Made by a program: the position numbers and the translations under genes. The notes under the pieces are model-generated. The model ran no database searches. It was not told the DNA's origin and worked only from the letters and a program-made list of their open reading frames with translations. From Capra hircus (Eukaryota; Chordata; Mammalia; Artiodactyla; Bovidae), in assembly GCF_001704415.2 (NCBI RefSeq), contig NC_030817.1, forward strand, positions 55,599,550 through 55,663,549: 64,000 nucleotides of DNA, read 5' to 3'. Below, piece by piece: positions 22,107 to 33,178 of the stretch (its first letter is position 1; every line of letters begins with the position of its first letter).

Positions 22107-22870
22107 GTGTATTTCAGTGTATTTCCTGCCAACTTGATGAGTGTTCAGATACCTCCTAACATGATAATTAGAGACTGTCTTATTTGGATTTGTACTTTAA
22201 ACATATTATTGAGAATGAACTTCCCCCCCATTTTATTTCTTTCCCATTTTTTAAAAATTTGTTACTGTTCTTTAACCATTTTGCATCAGGGTATTCATTT
22301 TATTTTCTTAATTATTTTTTTGCCAGCCCTAGCTAGTATCTCTCAGATATGTATATCTCTCAAATATTCAGCAAGCATATTTTCAAAGTTGATTACTTAC
22401 TTATCTTCTGGGTTTATTTTATAATGTTTTTACTATTTATATTGTGAAATCTCTTTGTGATTTCTTCTCTTGTGTTGTTTTTACTTAGAAAGACCTTGCC
22501 ATTCTGACTGAGATAAATTGCATAGATCTTTCTGTTTTATGTTTTCTTTATAAAAAAATCTAACTTTTAATTGATGTAAATTTTATGGCCTACAGTATGA
22601 AGTGTGATCTTTTTATTCAAATTTTCATAGCCCCGCTTTTTAAGTACTGTTTCCTCCTGAAATTTTGGTGACACTTTTATTGCATATGAACATTATATCA
22701 TGTCTAATTTATCTGCGAGTCTTCTACCACTGTGAGGATATAGTTATTTCAACTTTATTGTCGTTTTAGAATCTGGTGAGTAAGTTTTCATTTTTTTGCA
22801 ACATTTTTTCTGCTTTCATTATGCTTTTTCTCAAAATAACTGTTTCTAGATAGATGCAGTCAAAGCTCTT
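22107..22870 (-). mobile_element. Probable old L1, antisense
   Basis: T-rich text with phrases typical of antisense L1 ORF2, such as tagaatctggtgagtaagtt, ggcctacagtatgaagtgtg and ctttattgtcgttttagaat. The 105-codon plus-strand frame at 22107-22424 is an antisense by-product. Confidence 0.45.
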
Positions 22871-22914
22871 AACGGATGTTGTAAGTTTCTCCCGAGTCTT
22901 CATCTTATATACGG

Positions 22915-23179
22915 AATTTCATAGGGAATCTTGTGTGCTGCTACTACTAAGTCGCTTCAGTCATGTCTGACTCTGTGACCCTATAGACCGTAGCCCACCA
23001 GGCTCCTCCATCTGTGGGATTCTCCAGGCAAGAATACTGGAGTGGGTTGCATTTCCTCCTCCAGGGGATCTTCCTGACCCAGGAATCAAACTCGCATCTT
23101 ATTATTATTATCTCCTGCATTGGCGGGTGGGTTCTTAACCGCTAGTGCCACCTGGGAATTTCACAGGGAATCTTGTGTG
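22915..23179 (-). mobile_element. Bov-tA SINE with 23-bp TSD and internal (ATT)n
   Basis: The body is 22938-23156. The flanks aatttcatagggaatc...gtg (22915-22937) and aatttcacagggaatc...gtg (23157-23179) form a 23-bp TSD with one T/C difference. A short ATT expansion at about 23098-23111 sits inside the tRNA-like head region. Confidence 0.93.
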
Positions 23180-23239
23180 AGTCTGAGGCTTTTGCTCTCT
23201 CCCTAGAACATTTGTTTCTTGAATTCTTAACATCATTAT

Positions 23240-23342
23240 ACTCTAGTCGTGTCCAACTCTTTGCAACCCCATGGCCTGTAGCCTGCCAGGCTCCTCTGTC
23301 CATGGAATTCCCCAGGCAAGAATCCTGGAGGGGGTAGCCACC
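23240..23342 (-). mobile_element. Bov-tA SINE fragment
   Basis: Holds only the 3' part of the element in reverse orientation (tctagtcgtgtccaactctt through caggcaagaatcctggaggg). The head is missing. Confidence 0.85.
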
Positions 23343-23556
23343 AGTACACTTCAGTAATTAAGGTGCTTTTGCTATTGCCTTTTCATCTAGTTTCTGGGCT
23401 GTCTCATTAATCTCATTTTCTTAGAAAGCACTTAACAAATAATGACTTTTTCAGAAGAACAGTGCAGAAATGATGTGTTCCTCTCTGTGGCCTGTGTGTC
23501 CTGTGCCATCTGGACTGGCTCTGGCAGGTGAGAAGGTGTCACCCCAGTGTGCACCT

Positions 23557-23777
23557 TCAGGAAGGTTTTAAAGTTTTTTTTGTTTTGTTTTCTTTTATGT
23601 AGACCATTTTTCAAGTCTTTATTGAATTTGTTAAAAGGTTTCTTCTGTTTTATGTATTGTTTTTTTTTAGCCATGGGACATATGCGATCTTAGCTACCCA
23701 ACCAGGGATCAAACCCACACTCTCCTGCATTGGAAGGCAAAGTCTTAGCCACAGAAACATCCCCTCAGGAAGGTTTT
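23557..23777 (-). mobile_element. CHR-type SINE with 13-bp TSD
   Basis: The T-rich tail is at the left and gccatgggacatatgcgatc, ccaaccagggatcaaaccca and cttagccacag at the right. Exact TSD tcaggaaggtttt lies at 23557-23569 and 23765-23777. The middle is diverged. Confidence 0.85.
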
Positions 23778-25049
23778 TTAACCTAAGGGGACAAGGCTGT
23801 GGTATGCCACATGCCCATAAAATGTCCTGACTGGAGTTTGTATTTAAATGTAAGGCTTCACGGGCTCAGACTGTTTGGACTGTGAGTTTATACATCACAG
23901 TGCATAGGCATTCTCTGGAGTGAGGTCAGCCGCTTTGCGTCCATCCTGTCAGCTTTATGAATTTGAAGAAAACAGCGCAGCGGCTGCAATGTGTTGGGCA
24001 GAAGGCAGAAGTTGGCCTGGCCAAGTCCACTTGCTGCGTCTGAGCTAGGCTGAGTGCAGGGGCTCCGCCGCTGCTGGGAGTGATGCAGTGGCCATCCTTG
24101 ACATGCTCTCTCTCTCGAGAGCCATCCTCTGAAGGCCTCTTGGTGATCGCTTCCTGGTGTTGGCTTCACAGTCTGCTCTCTCTCCCCGAGCTAAGTGACG
24201 CCAACGTTTCACCTCCCTGATCTAATATGCTGAGGTACCCACTTACCATCGATTGCACATTTATAAAGCGCTATTAGCAGAGCTGCAGAGAGAAGAAACA
24301 CAACTGGAGCAGCAGCAGGAGACACACTCGCTGCTCTGCCTGTGTCAGGCCTCTGTGAGCAGCCTGGCGTGGGCTGTCACACCTGAGTCCCGGAGGCCGC
24401 CTGGCACGGCCATGGCCCTCGATGCCTCTTCACACCTCTGACTGCTGAACTGTTTGAAGTGCCTGTCACTCTGAGTGGTGCTCCTTTGAGGTTTCTGTTC
24501 ATTTCGGCTTTAGGAACATCTAAATCAGAGGCATAGAGGAGGGAGAAAGATTTTAGTGCTGAAGATGTAAAGGAAGAAATGTATACCTTTTACTATTGAG
24601 TGAAAACATATGCTGTCGCATTTAAAGTATGGACTAGGAAGCAGGGTTTTTCATCAGCCGGATGAAAAGTCCTTTCCTAAATGAAAGGAGAATCGTAAAG
24701 GAGGTCGAATGATCCATGCTGGTTCATCTCTCCGTTGCTGTTTAAGATATGCATTTCCTCCTTCAGTAACAGCAGAGAGGGCCATAGTCACCCAAGACCT
24801 GGGGAAACAGTTCTACAGAGTTTCACTGAATTTGAACTGGGATTTGAACGTTTCCTCCTATTCCTTTATTCCACCTTTTGTTTAGATACTCTGATATTTA
24901 GATACTCTGATAGGTCTATGTCCCTCTTCATCAACGATTTCCTGATACAAGATTTGAAAAGTTTTCTTTTTTTTTTTTAAATTTCCTGCTTACTTTTTTT
25001 CCCAGATATATTCAGACATGTACATTGATCATGACATTCCTGCATACTA
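23778..25049. other. Unique sequence, moderately GC-rich in the middle
   Basis: About 24000-24430 has more CG than its surroundings, but too little for a CpG island. No TATA-like or exon structure stands out. A T11 run begins near 24968. Confidence 0.4.
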
Positions 25050-25165
25050 TTTTTTTGTTTTTGCCACATAGCATGTGGGATCTTAGTTCCCCAGCCAGGG
25101 GTCGAACCCCTATCCTCTGCAGTGTAAGCATGAAGTCTTAATCACTGGACCACCAGGGAAGTCCC
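25050..25165 (-). mobile_element. CHR-type SINE, short
   Basis: T-rich start, then gccacatagcatgtgggatc, ttagttccccagccaggggt and the head ctggaccaccagggaagtcc. Confidence 0.88.
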
Positions 25166-26286
25166 GGGCAAGTTTTTATTCCATTCTTCTCATTCCTCTT
25201 TCCAGTCTTCCCTGCTACTCCCAGGGCACAAAGGAAGGCTCTCAGACATTGGAGCCTGTTACTGTGAGGTGATTACTGAGACCATGGACCCTAGTGTTGA
25301 CGGAAGACCCTGCAGGAACTTCCAGCTGGGGGACTGGGAGTGACTGCTCTGAACTGGTTGTGTATTAAAATACTCCTGTGTGCTCTAAAGAGGGGCTCAG
25401 AGGCATGGACTCGCCAGGACAGGGTACCGCTCACCAGGACTGCATGTTGAAGGCAGCCCAAGGCTTTGACCACCCACAGGAGGAACAAAGCAGAGCAGCA
25501 AGCTTGGAGAATTAGTCATTCAACACTCTTCCTCTTGGAAACACTTTTATGGCACAACGAAGGTGGTTGTTCCTGAAACCTGGAGAGCTTGCAGCGGTGT
25601 AGGAGTTTCCTGAAGCTTTCTAGATCGTTTCTCCTGATGTGTTAGTTTTCAGAGTGAAATGTAATGCTGAAGATGTTAAAAACCTTTCCCAGCTTTATAT
25701 GTAGAGAATAAAGGTTCAGTTAGAAAATATGCATTGTTAAAATGACTTTTCTTCTGAAGTTTCTGTTAATCCTACAAGTTAGGCTCATAGCATCGAAGCT
25801 AGTTTTGAACTAGCATTGAACAATTGTGCTTTTTAATTTTTGCAGAGCAACTTGGAGAAGCAAAGGAAGCATTTCTAACTGGCCTATACTGTGCTCTGCT
25901 TTCTTTTTCCAAGTTTGGATTAAGTTATGTCGCTTGGATGCTGAGGTGTTTGATTCTTAGATGAGGGTAGCAGTGAGTCTAGGTGAAAGCGTGGCGTGTA
26001 TTGTCTACAATCTTTCTTGGGTTGGAGGCGGGGAAGGAAGCAGAACTGCAGTGTTTTTTTGTCCCCTGAAAAATGTCACATAATTTCCACATTTGACTCT
26101 GACAACACAGCTCTCTACCCCCTTAAAGAAGGGTGAGAGAGAAGTATGGAAGCTCTTGGTGTGGGCTTACTCACAGTTGTGGCTTGTCTTAGCTTAACTT
26201 CAGTTTATCTCCTTTGATGAGTCGCTCACATACCCTATTATCCAGCTCTAGTGGCTTTAAATATAGTCTTTGTTTTCCTATTTCTG
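25166..26286. other. Unique sequence, no feature seen
   Basis: No repeat or coding signal recognised. Confidence 0.4.
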
Positions 26287-26510
26287 CAGAAAGTGTCTTT
26301 ATTAATATGTTTATTTATTTCGCTGCATTGGGCCTTAGTTGTGCCATGCAGGGTCTTCTGCTGTGGTGCTCAGGCTCTCTAGTTGTGGTGTGAGCTTGGT
26401 TGCTCCACAGCATGTGGGATCTCAGTCCATTGACCAGGGATCAAACCCTTGTCCCCATCATTGCAAGCCAGATTCTTAACCATTGGACCACCAGGGAAGT
26501 CCCAGAAAGT
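26287..26510 (-). mobile_element. CHR-type SINE, long form, with 8-bp TSD
   Basis: The body runs from tttatttatttcgctgcatt to ggaccaccagggaagtcc. TSD cagaaagt lies at 26287-26294 and 26503-26510. Confidence 0.88.
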
Positions 26511-26812
26511 ATTATTTTTATATCAAGCTAATCCTTCCCATAAGAGTCCAACTTGATGTTTTCATTAATAACTGCAGTGGGTTGAATAATGTCCCCTCCA
26601 AATTCATGCCTACCTGAAACCCCAGTATGGGACCCAATTTGGAAATATTCAGTGTGGATACAATTGCTTAAAGATAGAGGTGTGATTGTACTGGGTTAAT
26701 CTGTTGACTGGCATCCTTATATAAAGAGGAGAGGACACAGAGAGATACACAGAGAAGGGTGACTTATGTGGAGATGGAACCTTCGGAAAGCTCCAAGAAA
26801 TAAGGAGTGATT

Positions 26813-27048
26813 CTCCCTAGAGTCAGCTTGGGCTTTCCTGGTGACTCAGATGGTAAAGAATCTGCCTGCAGTGCAGGAGATCCAGGCTTGATTCCTGGGT
26901 TGGAAATATCCCCTGGAGAAGGGAATGGCTACCCACTCCAGTATTCTTCCCTGGAAAAATCCATGGAAAGAGGAGCTTGGCAGGCTGTATAGTCCATGGG
27001 ATTGCAAAGAGTGGGACACCACTGTGCAACTAACACTCCCTAGAGTCA
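26813..27048 (+). mobile_element. Bov-tA SINE with 13-bp TSD inside MLT1
   Basis: The body is 26826-27035. Exact TSD ctccctagagtca lies at 26813-26825 and 27036-27048, so the LTR sequence resumes cleanly. Confidence 0.95.
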
Positions 27049-27155
27049 TCATGAAGAGGGTGACCCACCAGAGACTCTTGATTCCAGACCTCCGGCTTCT
27101 GTAGCTATAAGAAAATAAAGTCCAGTGGTTTGAAGACACCCATCATATGGTAATT

Positions 27156-27203
27156 GTGAAGAGTCAGACACTGAAGTGACAGCCCACCATGCATGCACAT
27201 GGC
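27156..27203 (+). mobile_element. Possible Bov-tA tail fragment inside MLT1
   Basis: gaagagtcagacactgaagt and a GCATGC-type tail resemble the last ~45 bp of Bov-tA. The LTR text reads on across it (gtaatt before, ggcagctctagggaattaat after). Too short to be certain. Confidence 0.45.
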
Positions 27204-28567
27204 AGCTCTAGGGAATTAATGTAACAGCCACTACAGAATGCCATAGTCTGAAGGCCATCCTCTTACTGACCTCCAGCTTGAGGTGCTGTGAGGTGAGCAG
27301 GGTTTTGAATTGCAATTACACTCAGTGTTTATACTCAGTGCAGTGAAATTTTCCATATGCAGGAAGCTGCTGTGTCTGGTAAGCCTTCCATTTTAATTTG
27401 GTCAATATATTGTAAAAGGCAACTTACTGGAATCCTGTGCCACTTGAAGGAGCTTCCATGAACTTTTTAAATCTTAACCTGTAGGAAGTGGTCTGTGGAG
27501 CTAGATGCCTGTTGCCTTTGTTACATCACCAAGGTGATTTTTCAGATTCCTTAAACCTGCTTGTGTAGCAAAGGAATAGAAATCGATTGTGTCTCTCAAG
27601 GATGTATTTGTTCACACCTTCAGTGCTCAAGGACTCGGGTTGGAGTGTCAACAAACAAGATGAAAACACGAAGGATGCAAGATTACACTCTATGACGGGG
27701 TCCTCTTGAAGGTCCACTGGGAAGCACAGCATTGGGAGCACAATCTGCTGCCCCACATTGTTATCATCAGGAGAAAGGGAAGTCGATATGCAGTTACTGA
27801 AAACAGTGTCTTTGAAGGGAGTTGTGACTCTTGATCAATAGAGATAAAAATGCACTATCTTGAGGACACTGATTCAGCCTCCCTGTGTGTGGTACCCCTA
27901 GGCCCATATTCCCAAGTGTGTTCTAGAAGCATAAATCAAGGTGAGTCAAGTCCTCAGGCTGTGGAACTCGATTGTGCAGCAGTAATATGTTCACCTGGAG
28001 CGGTGATGGAAGTGGCAAAGTGGCTGAGAAACATCCCCAAGGGCCTGCAGTCTTACACTTCCACGTGATGTTCTTTGGCTTGATTTCTTGCAACAGGAGG
28101 CTTCTCATTTGCTCTGAAGGGCTCCCTGACCATTAAGAATTGGCCCAATGAAAAAGTCCCTCTTATTTTCATTATCGAATGCTCAAAAGGAGGGGCAAAA
28201 TCCAGAGATTTCCCCACACAGAATTTCTAGTGATCCTACTAATAGAGCCTCCTGACTCAGACAAGCTCAGGACACGAAGCCAACTTGGACTGGAAGATCA
28301 CTCTGCTAGCTTTAGATGTCATGTGTGCACATTCACGAAAATCTGGCTGCTTTCCAGAAGAAAGCATTTGCTGTCATCCTTCCCGGGAGGTGCTCCACGT
28401 GAGCCAAGCTTTTCTGGGACTGACAGGGCTAAGTGCTGGAAGGGGTGGAGAGCAAAGGGAAGGATAATGATGTCTTTCTAATATGAACTCTACTGGGCAT
28501 TACTTACTCAATTTAGTCTTTAGGGTGTTCCTGTGGTTTGTAGACATTTCTTAATGTGAAAATGATT

Positions 28568-28660
28568 TTTAGTCTTAATTTGGAAATTGAGGACCACAAA
28601 GTTAAAATGATTCACTCCAGGTTATACAATTAAGTAATTATTAATAGTCGAGACTTCTTT
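28568..28660 (-). mobile_element. MIR-like fragment
   Basis: aatttggaaattgaggacca, aaagttaaaatgattcactc and ggttatacaattaagtaatt follow the antisense MIR core. Weak. Confidence 0.35.
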
Positions 28661-28961
28661 TGGGAGCACAGAAGGAAAGAAATGGGAAAGGGTATAAGTG
28701 AGTATGTACATGTATGTGTAAATACAGGGACATTTTTTTGCTGATGATTTCTGATTTCAACTATTTAATTGCAACTTAGGAAGGACTCTTTCTGGTCTAG
28801 AAGGATGGAACAGGCTCCATTCAGTCTAAGGTGTAAGGTGAAGACTGCAGTGTGATATATTGTACCTGTACTTATTAAGCGTGTATCCCTTCCATGCACA
28901 AAAGGATGCAGAGAAAGCTCCGGCTTCTTGTTCTTCCCTTGGACCATGCAATTAAATGCAA

Positions 28962-28985
28962 TTAATCTGCATTAATGCAGATTAA
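28962..28985. repeat. Perfect 24-bp palindrome with TAAT cores
   Basis: Each half is ttaatctgcatt and its exact reverse complement, with no spacer. The neighbourhood adds several ATTA and ATGCAATTA words. This could be a paired homeodomain/POU-type binding site, which is inference only. Confidence 0.6.
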
Positions 28986-31900
28986 ATAATATAGAATTGA
29001 ATAAAATATAATTGTGTCTACTAAGGAATTTTATTTATTTTGTTCTTCATTTAAAATAAAACAAGCTGCGTTTTATAATTTGTTTTACGCACATGCTCAT
29101 GAGTTTTTACTTATTTAATATATGAATTGATTTTGTGTGTGTGTCAGTGATAAAAGGGACAAAACCTTAGCCCTGCACTGTGTCATGGAAAATCCAACTT
29201 TATCTTAATGAAAGGAGATGGACTTTGGGTTTCTCTCGGGCCAGTTCTCTACCCTTAATAACCCCATAAGCTGTTCACATGACATCCATCACTGCCTAGA
29301 CTGATGGTTCAGAGGCCATCGATGTTGCTCATTGTCTTGGTGTGTGTACCCTGTGCAGCTGGCCCTTAGCGCCAGCCAGTCTTCCTTACCCTAGCTGACA
29401 GTGCTAATCAGGATGATCAATATGACCTCCCCTCCTCATGGCACATCACTAAGTGGATTTTCTTTACTTAATATCCATATGGAGTGACTGTTTGAATGGA
29501 CAATGGAGACTTTAGCAAGCCCTCTGCTAATAAACCTGTGCTACAGTAGAAAGGAATTAAACATGATCATACCAGTGGGAGCAGAGCTGTTTGGGAAAGG
29601 GGGTCCCAAACCAGGTGAGTTTAGGTAAATAGTCTAGCATTTTAGAATTACTTTCTGTGTGTTTTTCCACAACTAAACATGAAAAGGGCTAATGGTTTGA
29701 ACCTATGTGGAAAATCATTTGTTCTATTTTCCTCGAAAATCTCAGAGCTTTAAGTCAAAGGAAAAGTGAGCATCTTTTGTATAGTTCATCCAGGGATCTA
29801 GTGATGGTTCTGTTTACCAAAACCAAGTGTGAATTTGTGAATGAGTTTTTGCTGACTGTGTTGATAAGATAGCAGCCATAAGCTCATTCTGTAGTTCATG
29901 CATGAAATACATTTATGGAATGTAAATGTATCTTACCTTAAATTTAAATCATAGCTAATCCATGCCAGTACCAACTGAGGTCACGGTGCAGTATAGACAG
30001 TCAGCTCTATGGTTACTGCTGATACAAATGTGGACAAGAATTCAAAGTATAAGTTGTCTTCTAACACTTTGCTTCTTAGTAAGTTGACTTATCATTAGGC
30101 AGTTTTTCATTTGATATAAGACCTTTGGGTTTTTTTGGGTTTTTTGGTAAGTTCATGTATTTCATTTGGGGCTGGAGATAAGGCTGAAAAGAGTAAAGTA
30201 TGTGGGGAGGTGTTTGCATTCATAAGAACTGTTGATTGGCCATTTCATTGAACAGGGACCCATCAAGTTCACTACTCTTGTTAGATTGACCCTTAGTTGG
30301 TTTTTTGGCTTGCGACATTATTATTTTTCCTTTGCTGTCAACTGTATGATGGCTGAGGTCCAGGATTTCCACTGTTCCCCTAAATATAGAGGATAGTGAG
30401 GGATTTGATATATCTGCAGGGGCCCAAGAATATACTTTAAGGGTCCTACTCCAAATGGTTTCACAGTAAAGTTATGAGGGAATTTTGTTTTCTACTCAGA
30501 AGTAATACGTTGCTGCTGGTTTTCAATGGCTGGTTTAACGTTCCTTAGATCCTGGAAGATTTACAGTGTTGAACCTCCAGTGCTTGCTCTTTGTAAGTGG
30601 TCATGTCTCCATATTTGTTCCCAAGTTTGAAAAACTTAGTGTTAGTTTCTGATGGATTTAAAAGTTACTGTGACACTCAGGAAATTCTTTGCTTCTCACC
30701 AGATAGAATGAGCCACCTCTGCCCTTCTGAGCAAATCTTCCTGTCTGTGAGCCCCAAGAAAGGGTGTGGAGTATTTTGATCCTGGAGGACCTAGAAGTGG
30801 GAAGGTCTCAAATGACATAGGACATGGGACAGTGCTGTTTTGTAGCTTAGGCTCAGAAATTGGTCTGTCGAAAGGTGTAAGATTTTCTCTTTGGAGGGCA
30901 GAGAGAGGAAGAAAACAACAACAACTATCGTAGTAATGAGGGAAAAACCAAAGAAATGGGTAAGCTCTGACAGTTTTCTTCTGCTGCTTTGTCAGATTGT
31001 CTTCAAGAGCTTAGAGTGCTGACTTAATCCCTTAACAATCATGTGTGTTATGTCAAAAGTGTGTGGTTGTGTGTGTGCATGTCTGTGTGTGTACAGTTAC
31101 ATACGTAAGCATAAGTACATGATGGAGTAAAGGCAAGAAGACAGCTAGGTAAGTATGAAAGCTAAAAATACCACGTTAATGTGACATCTGTTGACCAAAT
31201 AGGAAAAAAGCATTGCAACTAAGCAAGATCAGGCCTGTCTTAATCAGAAGTTGTTGCCTTGGACAGCTGGAGCGTGGTGACTGGAAAATTGTTTGTACCA
31301 ATAACATCTAGGTGACTTGTTTTTCCTGCCACCTAAGGGAAGTGTTGTTGGGCTTTGGGGATAACTGGAAGATGCAGGAGTGTGTCTTGTCATGTGCTGG
31401 TCATCAAGGCTGATGTGGGAGTATTGGGGGCAGTAGCAGGAGGATCCAACTGCAGATAGCATTGCTTGCATCCTGCAAACCATCCAGAACTCTGGGGCTT
31501 GGCTTTGCTAGCCAACATGCATATAAGCCTCCAGACCGTAACTCAGTCCTCTGACCTACTTTTCTGGTTACGCCTACCTAAGCGAACCCTTTAAGAGAAC
31601 TCTTCCTAGTTGGAACTGTGCTGATCACAACTAGAAGCTTTCAAAACGTAGGGTTGTAGTGGAACCTCCTACATTGCGTATGGTTGGGCTTTGGTGGCTG
31701 CAGTGTGAGTTGGGGATATTTCACTGTCAGAGATCATAATTGGGTGAAAGGTAAGTGGACGTAGGCAGTGGTTAAGTCTAAGAATCTGAGAAAATGCCTT
31801 TTGCCATGAGCTGGTCTTAAGCATCCGTTCTGTTAGTACGTGCTGGTGAGCCAAGAGGAAGCCACCAACTGCTGGGAACAGCTAGGCTCCTGTGCCCTGG

Positions 31901-32596
31901 CAAGGGCAGGGAGAGGACAGGAACTGCCACAGCATATGTTCAGGGGATTAAGGGGGAGCATGGGCTGAAGCTGATGGGCAAGGAGGAATCTTAAATGGAG
32001 CCAGTTGTCTTTTTAGACAATAAGATTCTTCTTTCAGATCCAGGCAATCTGGGCTTCCATGTCACCAGCCTGGCTTGTGGATTGTACTCTGGTGATGTTA
32101 TTTTGCTGGAGAAAGCAGAGATCTGAATGAGCAGATGGGAATGGATGCTGGACGATTATGGGCTGCTCCCATGTGATTATGCAGCGTGGGGAGTAAGGGG
32201 ACGTGGAGGCTATAGGGAGGATAGGTCTGCATTCCCCACAAAATCCATTCTCATTCTGTTCTGAAAGGTGAGCAGAGTCCACATTCTCCCACGTGCCACA
32301 AGGCGAGTTGGACAGCATGTGGCTTCCTACAGCCTTCCAAACCATTCATCCTAATGATTTTTGAGCATTTGGGTGATAGCACAGAAGAGTACGTGTGAGA
32401 CATTAGCACATGTAAATACACATAAGACATTTTAACAGGAGCTGATCATGCATTTGAAGCTTTCAAAATTACTGACATTCAGATTTTCAGAGTGATAGTT
32501 CTATCTTGTATCTGCTAGAATTGTGTTTTGTGGCTTATGAAAATATGAACAATTATTTTCTTGATTTTCATCTATTTGAACAAGCAAAAATTTCAA

Positions 32597-32756
32597 AAAT
32601 AGGGGTTTGCTGCTGCTGCTGTTGCTAAGTCACTTCAGTCGTGCCCGACTCTGTGTGACCCCATAGATGGCAGCCCACCAGGTTCCCCCGTCTGTGGGAT
32701 TCTCCAGACAAGAACACTGGAGTGGGTTGCCATTTCCTTCTCCGAAATAGGGGTTT
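32597..32756 (-). mobile_element. Bov-tA SINE (A2-type half) with 12-bp TSD
   Basis: The body 32609-32744 begins ctgctgctgctgttgctaag and ends ccatttccttctcc. Exact TSD aaataggggttt lies at 32597-32608 and 32745-32756. Confidence 0.95.
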
Positions 32757-32888
32757 ATTGTTCCACTTTGCTGGAGTAATAACATTACTAGCTTACTGAC
32801 ATCATCCTAAATAGGTCTCTTGCCCCAAGAAATCTGCAGTCAAAAGCCCAGGCCAAAGCACTGTTGACTGAGGTGTAGGGAGAAAACA
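32757..32888. other. Short unique spacer between two SINEs
   Basis: No feature seen. Confidence 0.4.
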
Positions 32889-33178
32889 AATGTGCTCACT
32901 GCTGCTGCTGCTGCTAAGTCGCTTTTGTCGTGTCTGACTCTGTGCGACCCCATAGACAGGGGCCCACTGTCTCTGGGATTCTCCAGGCAAGAACACTGGA
33001 GTGGGTTGCCATTTCCTTCTCCAATGCATGAAAGTGGAAAGCGAAAGTGAAGTCACTCAGTCGTGCCTGACTCTTAGTGACCCCATGGACTGCAGCCTAC
33101 CAGGCTCCTCCGTCCATGGGATTTTCCAGGCAAGAGTACTGGAGTGGGGTGCCATTGCCTTCTCTGAATGTGCTCACT
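32889..33178 (-). mobile_element. BOV-A2 dimeric SINE with 12-bp TSD
   Basis: Two Bov-A monomers in tandem are joined by ccaatgcatgaaagtgg. The body is 32901-33166. Exact TSD aatgtgctcact lies at 32889-32900 and 33167-33178. Confidence 0.95.

Larger units (their letters stand above)
26576..27243 (+). mobile_element. MLT1-type LTR (ERVL-MaLR), split by Bov-tA
   Basis: Starts gcagtgggttgaataatgtc, then gcatccttatataaagagga, gacctccggcttctgtagct and ataagaaaataaagtccagt, ending near ccactacag. This is the order of an MLT1 solitary LTR. No retroviral internal region or gene is attached. It is interrupted by SINE sequence at 26826-27035 and at about 27156-27203. Confidence 0.8.
27244..32596. other. 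5.3-kb block with no young SINE or LINE
   Basis: No Bov-tA, CHR, BovB or bovine L1 is visible here, unlike the rest of the window. Only a faint MIR-like piece (about 28568-28660) and a palindrome (28962-28985) stand out. Scattered frames of 60-103 codons (for example 28179-28481 plus, and 31244-31483 and 32034-32345 minus) show no domain. 30300-32345 might hide a very old element that I cannot name. Confidence 0.5.

Noticed and set aside
24000..24430. CpG-island promoter
   Set aside because: Somewhat GC-rich, but CG dinucleotides are sparse and no first-exon structure is visible.
28179..28481. A 100-codon plus-strand open frame
   Set aside because: No domain, no splice context and low-complexity end. 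Within chance expectation for this length of sequence.
30300..32345. Old endogenous retrovirus or gene on the minus strand
   Set aside because: Several frames of 60-103 codons cluster on the minus strand, but I could recognise no domain, LTR or splice structure. Left as unassigned.
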